Assembly (NCBI GenBank): GCA_964399965.1
Contig: CAYNRX010000005.1
Coordinates: 1 to 64,000 of the forward strand
Reading direction: 5' to 3'
Length of the DNA: 64,000 bases
From: UBA1381 sp964399965
GTDB lineage: Bacteria > Bacillota > Clostridia > UBA1381
The position numbers and the translations under genes were made by a program. Positions 6,996 through 14,265 of the stretch are shown here, piece by piece; within the stretch, counting starts at the first letter, position 1; every line of letters begins with the position of its first letter. The notes under the pieces were generated by a model. It saw only the letters and a list, made by a program, of their open reading frames with translations. It ran no database searches and was not told where the DNA came from.

Positions 6996-7742
6996 TTAGC
7001 AGCCTACGCCTTTACTTTTTATATATTTCTCCAAAAAAGCCTTATCGTCATCGGTAAGCGGAGCGCTGCACAGCATATCCGGCCGCTTCTCATAAGTATT
7101 TATAAGCGATTGCTCCCGCTTCCACTGTTCTATCTTGGCATGATGGCCGGAAAGGAGTATCTCCGGTATCTTTCTGCCCCGGAACTCCGCCGGCCGCGTA
7201 TACTGCGGATATTCCAAAAGGCCGCTGTAGTGCGACTCGTTTTGGTATGCTTCCTCAAACGGCAGCACCCCCGGCACCAGCCGCGATACCGCGTCTATCA
7301 CGGCCATGGCCGCTATCTCGCCGCCGGTGAGCACGAAATCGCCTATCGATATTTCCATATCCACTATCTCATCAAGCACCCGCTGATCTACGCCCTCGTA
7401 ATGACCGCAGAGCAAAACTATCCTTTCTTCCCCGGCCAGCTTTTTGGCAAGCTCCTCGTTGAATACCTGCCCCTGAGGCGACATGTATACAGTGAGCGGC
7501 TTTTTCTCCGCTCCCTCGACAACGCTTCTGTAAGCATCGTATATCGGCTGCGGCGTCATCAGCATCCCTCCGCCGCCGCTGTAGGGGTAATCGTCAGTCT
7601 TACGGTGCTTATCCAGGGAAAAATCACGTATGTTGATAAATTCCATCTCCAGTATCCCGCGTTCCCGGGCGCGGCCGATGATGCTGTCTCCCATCACGGC
7701 AGAAAACATCTCCGGGAACAGCGTCAGCACATCAAACCTCAT
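6996..7742 (-). CDS. trmD: tRNA (guanine37-N1)-methyltransferase TrmD
   Basis: 248 residues, full length. Makes m1G37 in tRNAs reading CNN codons, preventing +1 frameshifts. SPOUT-fold trefoil-knot signatures are clear: LTLFPEMF, GGGGMLMTPQPI, LLCGHYEGVDQRVLDE and SIGDFVLTGGE. Its ATG overlaps the last base of the rimM stop, and it is the final gene of the ylxM-ffh-rpsP-khpA-rimM-trmD operon. Confidence 0.97.
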   Translation of the reverse strand: MRFDVLTLFPEMFSAVMGDSIIGRARERGILEMEFINIRDFSLDKHRKTDDYPYSGGGGMLMTPQPIYDAYRSVVEGAEKKPLTVYMSPQGQVFNEELAKKLAGEERIVLLCGHYEGVDQRVLDEIVDMEISIGDFVLTGGEIAAMAVIDAVSRLVPGVLPFEEAYQNESHYSGLLEYPQYTRPAEFRGRKIPEILLSGHHAKIEQWKREQSLINTYEKRPDMLCSAPLTDDDKAFLEKYIKSKGVGC

Positions 7743-8251
7743 TACAGCTCCTCCAGCCCTTCAAGGATGTGGACCCTGACAAATCCGCCGGCGATATTAA
7801 CCTCCAATACCGTTTCCTCAATGACCGGCAATAGCAGCGGTTTTTTTCCCTCACGCTCTATCTCATATATATCATTGGCGCCGGTGTTGAACACATCCTT
7901 TATCGTACCGATGTATCTTCCGGCTTCGTCCTCAACTCTTAGGCCTATAAGGTCGGCTATATAGTAAACGCCCTCGGGCAATTCGCCAAGCTCATCTCTT
8001 TCAGCAGATATGACCGCGCCCTTATAACGCTCCGCCTCCTCAATGGAGTTTATCTCGGCAAATTTTACTATCAGATTATTTTTCTGGTACCTTATGTTTT
8101 GTACCGTCAACGATTTCTCCTCACCTGCAAGATGCACGTATACGGTAGCTACCGCCTCTAAATCATCCGCATTGTCCGTCCAGGGCACGACCTTGACCTC
8201 TCCGCGAAGGCCGTGCGTGTTTACTATCCTGCCTACTTCCAGTAGATCCAT
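7742..8251 (-). CDS. rimM: Ribosome maturation factor RimM
   Basis: 169 residues. Assists late 30S subunit assembly around the 16S rRNA head, binding S19. The N-terminal RimM barrel begins LEVGRIVNTHGLRGEVKV and the C-terminal PRC barrel contains GVYYIADLIGLRV and LLPVIEETVLEV. The ATG at 8251 is chosen over a 22-codon-longer frame because GGAGGAGA lies directly upstream and the family begins here. It sits between khpA and trmD, the standard Gram-positive order. Confidence 0.96.
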   Translation of the reverse strand: MDLLEVGRIVNTHGLRGEVKVVPWTDNADDLEAVATVYVHLAGEEKSLTVQNIRYQKNNLIVKFAEINSIEEAERYKGAVISAERDELGELPEGVYYIADLIGLRVEDEAGRYIGTIKDVFNTGANDIYEIEREGKKPLLLPVIEETVLEVNIAGGFVRVHILEGLEEL

Positions 8252-8319
8252 ATGCTCTCCTCCGGATAAATATCTCTCATAAACGAAATAAGGACCTGCC
8301 GCAAGGCAAGCCCCCATGA

Positions 8320-8550
8320 TTATTGCAGTATCTCAACGGCAACACGCTTGTTTTCGCGGCTCGCCGCTGCTTTTACAACTGTACGGATCGCCTTTGCAAT
8401 CCTCCCCTGCTTACCGATCACCTTACCCATATCGTTTTCGGCTACTCTCAATTCAAGTATAACCGTCTGATCCTCATCCACCTCGCGGACCTCTACGGCC
8501 TCGGGATCATCTACAAGGGACTTTGCAATGATTTCTAATACTTCTTTCAT
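8320..8550 (-). CDS. khpA: KH-domain RNA-binding protein KhpA
   Basis: 76 residues, a single KH domain with the GKQG loop (MGKVIGKQGRIAKAIR) that contacts RNA. KhpA (YlqC) forms a dimer with KhpB/Jag and influences cell division and small-RNA biology in Bacillota. It lies 12 nt downstream of rpsP, before rimM. About 68 nt separate it from the rimM start. Confidence 0.94.
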   Translation of the reverse strand: MKEVLEIIAKSLVDDPEAVEVREVDEDQTVILELRVAENDMGKVIGKQGRIAKAIRTVVKAAASRENKRVAVEILQ

Positions 8551-8562
8551 AGCTGTCCTCCG

Positions 8563-8805
8563 TTAGATAATGTTCGACTTCTTCAGAAGAGCCTTTACAG
8601 TATCTGTGGGCTGAGCACCGTTGCCGATCCACTTCTTTGCCTTTTCAGCGTCGATATCTACCGTCGCAGGATCTGTCAGCGGATTGTAAGTTCCGATCTC
8701 CTCGATGAATCTGCCGTCACGGGGATATCTCGAATCAGCTACTACAACTCTATAAAAAGGAGCCTTCTTCGCGCCCATTCTTCTCAATCTGATCTTAACT
8801 GCCAT
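8563..8805 (-). CDS. rpsP: 30S ribosomal protein S16
   Basis: 80 residues. The start is placed at MAVKIRLRRMG, preceded by GGAGGTGAAAATA; a frame 12 codons longer has no support. Typical S16: AVKIRLRRMGAKKAPFYRVV, DSRYPRDGRFIEEIGTYNP and GAQPTDTVKALLKK. Expressed with SRP and tRNA-modification genes. Confidence 0.97.
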   Translation of the reverse strand: MAVKIRLRRMGAKKAPFYRVVVADSRYPRDGRFIEEIGTYNPLTDPATVDIDAEKAKKWIGNGAQPTDTVKALLKKSNII

Positions 8806-8881
8806 TATTTTCACCTCCGGGTCTTGTTTATCTATAGTCAACTGCCGTCTGCGGCAGCTGCCTGCTACGTTATATCTGCGC

Positions 8882-10222
8882 CTACCTTTTGCGCATACGC
8901 TTCAAAAGCCTCTTCTGCTTCCCGCCGGAAAACTGCTTCATCATCTTGCGCATCTGCTCGAACTGCTTCAAAAGCTGGTTTACATCCTGCACCCTGGTAC
9001 CGCTTCCCTTGGCAATGCGTATCTTGCGGTTGGCGCCGATTATCTGCGGCTTACGCCGCTCTTCCATCGTCATCGACTGGATTATCGCTTCTATATGCTT
9101 TAGCTTTTTCTCATTTTCTTCAGTATCGACAGTATCAAGCAGCTTCTTGTCCACACCGGGTATCATCCCCAATATCTGGGAGAACGATCCCAGCTTTTTT
9201 ATCTGCTTGAGCTGTCCCAGGAAATCATCAAGATCGAAGCTCTGGCTTTTGATCTTCGCCTCCAGCTCCGCCGCTTCCTTTTCATCGATAGCCTCCTGCG
9301 CCTTGTCTATGAGCGTCAATACATCGCCCATCCCCAATATCCTTGAGGCCATGCGGTCGGGATGGAACAGCTCCAGGTCGCCGAGCTTTTCGCCGACGGA
9401 AGCAAATTTTATCGGCGCCCCTGTTACTTCGCGCACCGACAATGCCGCTCCGCCTCTGGTATCGCCGTCCAGCTTGGAAAGGATGACGCCGGTTATGTCC
9501 AGATTCTCATGGAACGTCTTGGCAACGTTTACCGCATCCTGTCCGGTCATAGCGTCTACGACCAGCAATATCTCCTGCGGGCTGACTTCACTCTTTATAT
9601 TCGCCAGCTCCTCCATCAGCTCTTCGTCTATATGGAGCCGTCCGGCCGTATCGAGTATAACCGGATCATTGCCGTGCCTTTGCGCGTGTTCAACGGCCTG
9701 TTTCGCTATTTCCACCGGATCAGTATCTGTTCCCAGGGAAAATACCGGTATATCTATCTGCGCTCCCAATACCTCCAGCTGCTTTACGGCTGCCGGACGG
9801 TAAATATCGCAGGCCGCCATCAGCGGACGCTTGCCAAACTGCTTGCGCATATACAACGACAGCTTCGCGCTGGCCGTGGTTTTACCTGCGCCCTGCAAGC
9901 CGCACATCATAATAACGGTCGGCGGCTTCTTGGCAAATGTGACCTGGGCGGCTTCTCCGCCCATGAGCTGTGTAAGCTCCTCATTTACTATCTTTATCAG
10001 CTGCTGCGCCGGGGTCAGCGATTCCATTATCTCTTCGCCGAGTGCCTTCTCCGATACGGTAGCGACAAAGCTCTTTACGACCTTGAAGTTTACGTCCGCT
10101 TCCAAAAGCGCCAGCTTTACCTCGCGCATTGCGTCCTTGATATCCTTTTCGGTGAGCCTGCCCTTTCCGCGCAGCTTTTTGAACACTCCCTGCAGCTTAT
10201 CGCCTAAGCTCTCAAAAGCCAA
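8882..10222 (-). CDS. ffh: Signal recognition particle protein Ffh
   Basis: 446 residues starting at TTG (10222), with AGGAGG 7 nt upstream. Ffh proteins begin (M)AFESLSDKLQ, matching this position; upstream in-frame codons derive from repeat copy D. GTPase targeting nascent membrane proteins to FtsY and SecYEG. Domains: N (about 1-85), G (90-295; GLQGAGKTT, DTAGR, SKLDGD) and the Met-rich M domain (300-446; SFSQILGMIPG, GSGTRVQDVNQLLKQFEQM) that binds 4.5S RNA and signal peptides. YlxM precedes it. Confidence 0.97.
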   Translation of the reverse strand: MAFESLGDKLQGVFKKLRGKGRLTEKDIKDAMREVKLALLEADVNFKVVKSFVATVSEKALGEEIMESLTPAQQLIKIVNEELTQLMGGEAAQVTFAKKPPTVIMMCGLQGAGKTTASAKLSLYMRKQFGKRPLMAACDIYRPAAVKQLEVLGAQIDIPVFSLGTDTDPVEIAKQAVEHAQRHGNDPVILDTAGRLHIDEELMEELANIKSEVSPQEILLVVDAMTGQDAVNVAKTFHENLDITGVILSKLDGDTRGGAALSVREVTGAPIKFASVGEKLGDLELFHPDRMASRILGMGDVLTLIDKAQEAIDEKEAAELEAKIKSQSFDLDDFLGQLKQIKKLGSFSQILGMIPGVDKKLLDTVDTEENEKKLKHIEAIIQSMTMEERRKPQIIGANRKIRIAKGSGTRVQDVNQLLKQFEQMRKMMKQFSGGKQKRLLKRMRKR

Positions 10223-10249
10223 ACCGACACCTCCTGCCCGTACCTGTTT

Positions 10250-10281
10250 TAGTCGATTGCAAGCCTTTTCGCAATCGATCA
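10250..10281 (+). repeat. Solo terminal hairpin of the element family, copy D
   Basis: TAGTCGATTGC and GCAATCGATCA enclosing AAGCCTTTTC. It matches the TAGTCAATTGC-(R)AA..CCTTTTC-GCAATTGAT module at the ends of copies B and C. It lies between ylxM and ffh. No convincing flanking duplication. Confidence 0.6.
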
Positions 10282-10290
10282 CCTTAGCAC

Positions 10291-10647
10291 CTATATCACA
10301 TCTTCAAATCCTTCCGATAGCCTCTTGATCTCCAAAAGCTTATCGCGAAGCTCCGGTGAGATATGTTTTTCCTCTATCTCATCTATAAGCGTCTTGATTT
10401 TTTCCACCTGCCGGCGCACGGCCGCAAACCGCGCTGCCAGGCCGAGCTTCTCCTCCAGCTCCTCCAGCTGCTTTTCACCGCGCTTTATCGCATCATGCAC
10501 GCCCTGGCGGCTTATCCCGGAATCCTCCGCTATCTCTGCCAGCGACAGATCCTGATTATAGTACAGATCCATCGCATCGTACTGCTTGTCCGTCAAGAGC
10601 TGGCCGTAGAAGTCCATCAATATGCTTATCTTTAAATTCTTGCTCAT
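10291..10647 (-). CDS. ylxM: YlxM/p13-like putative DNA-binding protein (UPF0122)
   Basis: 118 residues. A helix-turn-helix resembling sigma region 4 (LTDKQYDAMDLYYNQDLSLAEIAEDSGISRQGVHDAIKRG) is followed by a coiled-coil tail. YlxM is encoded before ffh in most Bacillota and modulates SRP function in some. It is the first gene of the operon, with a strong promoter at 10686-10714. Confidence 0.92.
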   Translation of the reverse strand: MSKNLKISILMDFYGQLLTDKQYDAMDLYYNQDLSLAEIAEDSGISRQGVHDAIKRGEKQLEELEEKLGLAARFAAVRRQVEKIKTLIDEIEEKHISPELRDKLLEIKRLSEGFEDVI

Positions 10648-10661
10648 TCTCGCGCCACCCT

Positions 10662-10685
10662 GTTGTAAAGGCTTGATACTTTACA
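10662..10685 (-). promoter_or_regulatory. Perfect 8-bp inverted repeat at the transcript start of the ylxM-ffh operon
   Basis: TTGTAAAG, 8-nt spacer, CTTTACAA, beginning at the base after the -10 box. It would be an operator overlapping +1 or a 5'-terminal hairpin. Confidence 0.5.
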
Positions 10686-10714
10686 AGTATAATACAAACC
10701 CGCAATTTTGTCAA
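10686..10714 (-). promoter_or_regulatory. Sigma-A promoter of the ylxM-ffh-rpsP-khpA-rimM-trmD operon
   Basis: Minus strand TTGACA (10709-10714), 17-bp spacer, TATACT (10686-10691). It sits immediately after the comEC stop. Confidence 0.85.
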
Positions 10715-10722
10715 GTGTTTCT

Positions 10723-13041
10723 TTAAAAATTTTTATATTTGTAGGATCTGACAGAATATTCACCGTCCGGTCTGACATTTATATGGATATCGCCGTTTAT
10801 ATCCGTGCGCAGTATATCCGCGCCCACGGACGCGTAGGATGCGACCGCCTCTTCTGTGGGAAATCCGTAGGTGTTGTCCGCACCCAGCGAAAATACGGCG
10901 TATTCCGGTCTTACAGTCTCAGCAAACGGCTGATATACCGAGTATTTGGAGCCATGATGCGGGACCTTTAATATCTCGCTTTCATCGATCAGGCCTTCGC
11001 TTATCAGCTCTTTCATACGTTCAGTGGAAATATCCCCTGTAAAAAGAGCGCCTACTCCGGCAAATTCCCAGCGCACTACCATTGAAGCGTCATTTGTTGA
11101 AGCTGCGCCCTTCTCCGGCGGGATCAGCTCTGCCGTCAGGCTGCCGGAAAATTCCAGCTCCGTCCTCTCGCCGATCTCCACCACCTGCGTCCCATTTTCC
11201 TCCGCCGCTCTTGTAAGCCGCTCTTTCCATTCGCACTGCTCCGGATAGGCCGGCATATACAGCGTTTTTACGCAAAGCGTCCGTATCGCCTCCTCGATCC
11301 CTTCGGCGTGGTCGCGGTCGAAATGACTCACGAAAGCGGCCTCCACCACGTACACTCCCCGGCTTTGCAGATACGGCACAAATATCTCGCGGCCGATGTT
11401 GTAATCTGAATAATACGCTCCTCCGCCGCCGTCCAGAATAAACGTTTCCCTAAACGGCGTCTGCAACAGGGCGCCGTCGCCCTGGCCAACGTTTACAAAT
11501 GTTATCTCAAAATTCCCTATCCGGCAAACCTGACCGCCGGCAAATACCGTCATGCAGCCCAGCGATAAGATCGTCAATACCTTTTTCATCCGCTCCGCCT
11601 TTATCAGGCGGCATTTCACCGCAGCGACAGCAAATATGTAAGCGGCCAGGATGACCGCCGGTGTTTGCGGCAGATACGCTCCTGTAAACGGCAGCTTATC
11701 CGTGATATACACAAGCCCCTGTATCCCCCGCGATATTCCCCAGGGGAGATAGAGCGCAAAAGAAAAATTTGGCAGCACTGCGGCTATGCACAGTATCGCC
11801 GCTGATACCGGCAGCAATATCGCCACCGCCGGGAGCATTATCACCGATATCCATATGGAGTATATCCCGGCAAAGCCGCCAAAATACGCCATTATCGGCA
11901 AGAGCAGGCCGCAGTTTATTACCCACATTGCCAGCAACCGCCGCACATTTTTCGAATGTATGCATTTGAATTTATTATAAATAGGTCTGAAGAAAAAGCT
12001 TATAAGGACACTGTTGAAAAGAGATATTATCAAGCCCGCGTCATAGAGCATAAACGGGTCGAAAACGCCTATAGCAATGACAACCACGGCCGCAGTATCG
12101 GTCGCATCAGCCCGTCCCCGGAATTTTCCGGCTGCAATCGCGCTGCCGGCAGCGACAGCAGCCTTTAATGATACCGGTCTGCTGCTGTTGACAGCACCAT
12201 AACATATCAAAAGCAGGAACATCGCCGCCGACCGGTATTTCTTCGGCAGAAAGCCCAGGAAAAATCCCACCGCCGCGGTCATCATCGTGATATGCAGAAA
12301 TGACGGATAAAGAAACCGCCTAAGCCCCGACCGCAAAAGCGCCGAATCCAGATCCTCGCTAAAGCAGCTCTTGTCGCCGAGCATAACCGCCCTCAAGACT
12401 GCTGCCGTGTCTCCGTCAAAATAGCTGTCAATAAGCTCCGCCATTTCCTCGCGCAGCTTATTTATAACAACAAACAGCGAAAACCTCCCGCTTTCCTCCG
12501 AATACAAAAGCGGCGCCTCATCATAAAGGCGCAGATAAACATCTTTCGTCTGATAATATAGCTTGGCGTCAAATCCCGTTTCATTAAGCCGCGGATTAAA
12601 CTCCTTGAGCTCGCCCGTGCATACCACCACGCTGCCGACAGACAGCTTGGCCGGGGTCGTAAGGCGCAGCTTGCCGGGTATATCCTCAATATTCCCCGGG
12701 CTTATCTCCAGCGGCTCTATTATATATTTGTAATTTTCCCCTTCTTTTACGGGGATATCCATGACCGTTCCTCTCACTGACGCTTCCGTCCCCGCCAACG
12801 TAAAAGCCGCCTCTGTCTTCATATCCGCCAGCGACATCACGGTCGTCCCCAGCACGAAAAACACCATGCACACCGGTACGCAGACCAAAAATGTACCGCC
12901 CTTTGCCGTTATCACTATATATAACACCAAAATCAGTACGCCCACTGCCAGCAAAACGGCCGTAAGCTCCCGCGAAATAAACTCCCGAGCATATACGACG
13001 CCGCCGATAAAACACAACGCCGCAGCCGCTGCTGTTGACAT
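10723..13041 (-). CDS. comEC: ComEC/Rec2 family DNA-uptake channel and metallo-beta-lactamase protein
   Basis: 772 residues. N-terminal hydrophobic helices and a DUF4131-like domain (about 1-190) precede the Competence channel domain (about 200-490, ten or so membrane segments), then a metallo-beta-lactamase domain from about residue 510. Zn-ligand motifs seen: FVSHFDRDHAEGI (HxDxDH variant), LFTGDIS and KVPHHGSKYS. In competent bacteria it forms the pore carrying single-stranded DNA into the cytoplasm. No other competence gene is nearby; the family is widespread in anaerobes not known to be competent. Starts 18 nt after the DUF6472 gene stop, probably in an operon with the sirtuin. Confidence 0.93.
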   Translation of the reverse strand: MSTAAAAALCFIGGVVYAREFISRELTAVLLAVGVLILVLYIVITAKGGTFLVCVPVCMVFFVLGTTVMSLADMKTEAAFTLAGTEASVRGTVMDIPVKEGENYKYIIEPLEISPGNIEDIPGKLRLTTPAKLSVGSVVVCTGELKEFNPRLNETGFDAKLYYQTKDVYLRLYDEAPLLYSEESGRFSLFVVINKLREEMAELIDSYFDGDTAAVLRAVMLGDKSCFSEDLDSALLRSGLRRFLYPSFLHITMMTAAVGFFLGFLPKKYRSAAMFLLLICYGAVNSSRPVSLKAAVAAGSAIAAGKFRGRADATDTAAVVVIAIGVFDPFMLYDAGLIISLFNSVLISFFFRPIYNKFKCIHSKNVRRLLAMWVINCGLLLPIMAYFGGFAGIYSIWISVIMLPAVAILLPVSAAILCIAAVLPNFSFALYLPWGISRGIQGLVYITDKLPFTGAYLPQTPAVILAAYIFAVAAVKCRLIKAERMKKVLTILSLGCMTVFAGGQVCRIGNFEITFVNVGQGDGALLQTPFRETFILDGGGGAYYSDYNIGREIFVPYLQSRGVYVVEAAFVSHFDRDHAEGIEEAIRTLCVKTLYMPAYPEQCEWKERLTRAAEENGTQVVEIGERTELEFSGSLTAELIPPEKGAASTNDASMVVRWEFAGVGALFTGDISTERMKELISEGLIDESEILKVPHHGSKYSVYQPFAETVRPEYAVFSLGADNTYGFPTEEAVASYASVGADILRTDINGDIHINVRPDGEYSVRSYKYKNF

Positions 13042-13059
13042 AATACCACCCCATTTATC

Positions 13060-13236
13060 TCAATTCTGCCTGCGCACTATCGAATAATCATCGCCCGGCC
13101 TGTAATACGGGCAGGCGTTAAACTCTCCCAGAATAAACCGCCTCAGCTCATCCTCGTCAAGGTTTACCAGGCAGGTATAGCACTCATAGTCTTCATCGTA
13201 GCAATAATTTATACAATCCTCGCAGTTAGAGCTCAT
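13060..13236 (-). CDS. DUF6472-like small cysteine-rich protein
   Basis: 58 residues. Six Cys are visible (SSNCEDCINYCY, DYECYTCLVNLD, NACPYYRPGD), compatible with metal binding. I recognise the CINYxYDEDYECYxCLxNLDEDE pattern as a small family frequent in Clostridia, usually annotated DUF6472, of unknown function. Its ATG overlaps the stop of the upstream small gene by one base (TAATG), so the two are coupled. comEC follows 18 nt later. Confidence 0.82.
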   Translation of the reverse strand: MSSNCEDCINYCYDEDYECYTCLVNLDEDELRRFILGEFNACPYYRPGDDYSIVRRQN

Positions 13237-13436
13237 TATGCATCCTCCCCGGGCGCCAAGCCGTAGCTTTTGTAGAAATCATCGATATCTTTCTGCGAAC
13301 GCACGGCCACCGCTTTTTCCAGCCGTCCTGTGCGCGGATTGCGGAAGCCTATTACCGTCTCGCCCGTACAGATGCTCGATTCAGTCTCAATCTTCCCCTC
13401 CGGTCTTATCTTTACCGGTTTATTTTTGTTAAACAT
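13236..13436 (-). CDS. Small conserved hypothetical protein
   Basis: 66 residues, no membrane segment or signal. Basic N-terminus (FNKNKPVKIRPEG) then ETVIGFRNPRTGRLEKAVAVRSQKDIDDFYKSYG. I do not recognise the family. It lies 12 nt after the sirtuin stop and overlaps the DUF6472 start, so it is part of the cobB-hyp-DUF6472-comEC unit. Confidence 0.72.
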   Translation of the reverse strand: MFNKNKPVKIRPEGKIETESSICTGETVIGFRNPRTGRLEKAVAVRSQKDIDDFYKSYGLAPGEDA

Positions 13437-13448
13437 CGCCCTTCTCCC

Positions 13449-14147
13449 TTAAACAGACAATTCTTTAAACACCTTTTCTATATCCTCGTTTATGACCAGA
13501 TCCGCCCGGTCTGTAAGGTATGTATCGGTTTTGTTTATCAATACCAGCCTGCTGCCCAGGTAATTTTCCGCTATGCCGGCCGCAGGCTGTACCGCCAGCG
13601 AAGTCCCGCCGACAATAAACACATCGGCGCTCATTGCATAGGCTGCGGCCATATCGAGCATATACCTATCCATGGGCTCTCCGTAGAGCAGGACGTCCGG
13701 TTTTACAATGCCGCCGCAGGAGCAGCGCGGTATCCCTTTAGAGGAAAGGATGTATCCCAAATCATAGCTTTTCCCGCATTTTTGGCAGTAGTTGTAGTTT
13801 ACGTTCCCGTGCAGCTCAAATACCCGATTGCTCCCGGCGCCACGGTGCAGTCCGTCCACATTCTGCGTTATCACCGCCGCCAGCCGCCGGCGTTTTTCCA
13901 AAGATGCCAGCGCATAATGGACGGCATTGGGGCGCGCATGGGGAAAAAGCATATTGTTTTTATAAAAATCAAAAAATTTTTCCGTTTCGTTTATGAAATA
14001 ATCATGTGAAAGTATCGTCTCAAACGGTATATCCGGACGGCTGGCAAAATCCGGGATCCCGCTGGCGGCGGAAACTCCCGCTCCGCCGAAAAACACGATA
14101 TGCTCCGCCTTATCGATAATCCGTTGAAGTGTATCCAGCTTGTCCAT
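13449..14147 (-). CDS. cobB: NAD-dependent protein deacylase (sirtuin, SIR2 family)
   Basis: 232 residues from the ATG at 14147; a GTG 3 codons upstream is possible but overlaps the AGGTG ribosome site. Removes acyl groups from lysines using NAD+. Motifs: FFGGAGVSAASGIPDF (NAD loop), TQNVDGLH (catalytic region), FELHGNV (catalytic His), CQKC...CSC (zinc ribbon), GGTSLAVQPAAG. AckA/Pta elsewhere in the window make acetyl phosphate, a non-enzymatic acetyl donor, but a link is only an inference. First gene of the comEC unit. Confidence 0.92.
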   Translation of the reverse strand: MDKLDTLQRIIDKAEHIVFFGGAGVSAASGIPDFASRPDIPFETILSHDYFINETEKFFDFYKNNMLFPHARPNAVHYALASLEKRRRLAAVITQNVDGLHRGAGSNRVFELHGNVNYNYCQKCGKSYDLGYILSSKGIPRCSCGGIVKPDVLLYGEPMDRYMLDMAAAYAMSADVFIVGGTSLAVQPAAGIAENYLGSRLVLINKTDTYLTDRADLVINEDIEKVFKELSV

Positions 14148-14164
14148 ATAATTCACCTGTATTT

Positions 14165-14193
14165 ATTGTACCATATATAAAAGATGACTGCAA
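14165..14193 (-). promoter_or_regulatory. Sigma-A promoter of the sirtuin-comEC unit
   Basis: Minus strand TTGCAG (14188-14193), 17-bp spacer, TACAAT (14165-14170), 18 nt from the start codon, giving a very short leader. Confidence 0.65.
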
Positions 14194-14224
14194 GGCTTTT
14201 TTAATAAAATAGACAAATTTTTTC

Positions 14225-14260
14225 AAAAAAAGGAGCCGCAAAAATTGCCGCTCCTTTTTT
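14225..14260 (-). terminator. Terminator of the yhbY-leuS operon
   Basis: Minus strand AAAAAAGGAGC..GCTCC hairpin followed by seven T, 5 nt past the leuS stop. Confidence 0.85.
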
Positions 14261-14265
14261 ACTCC

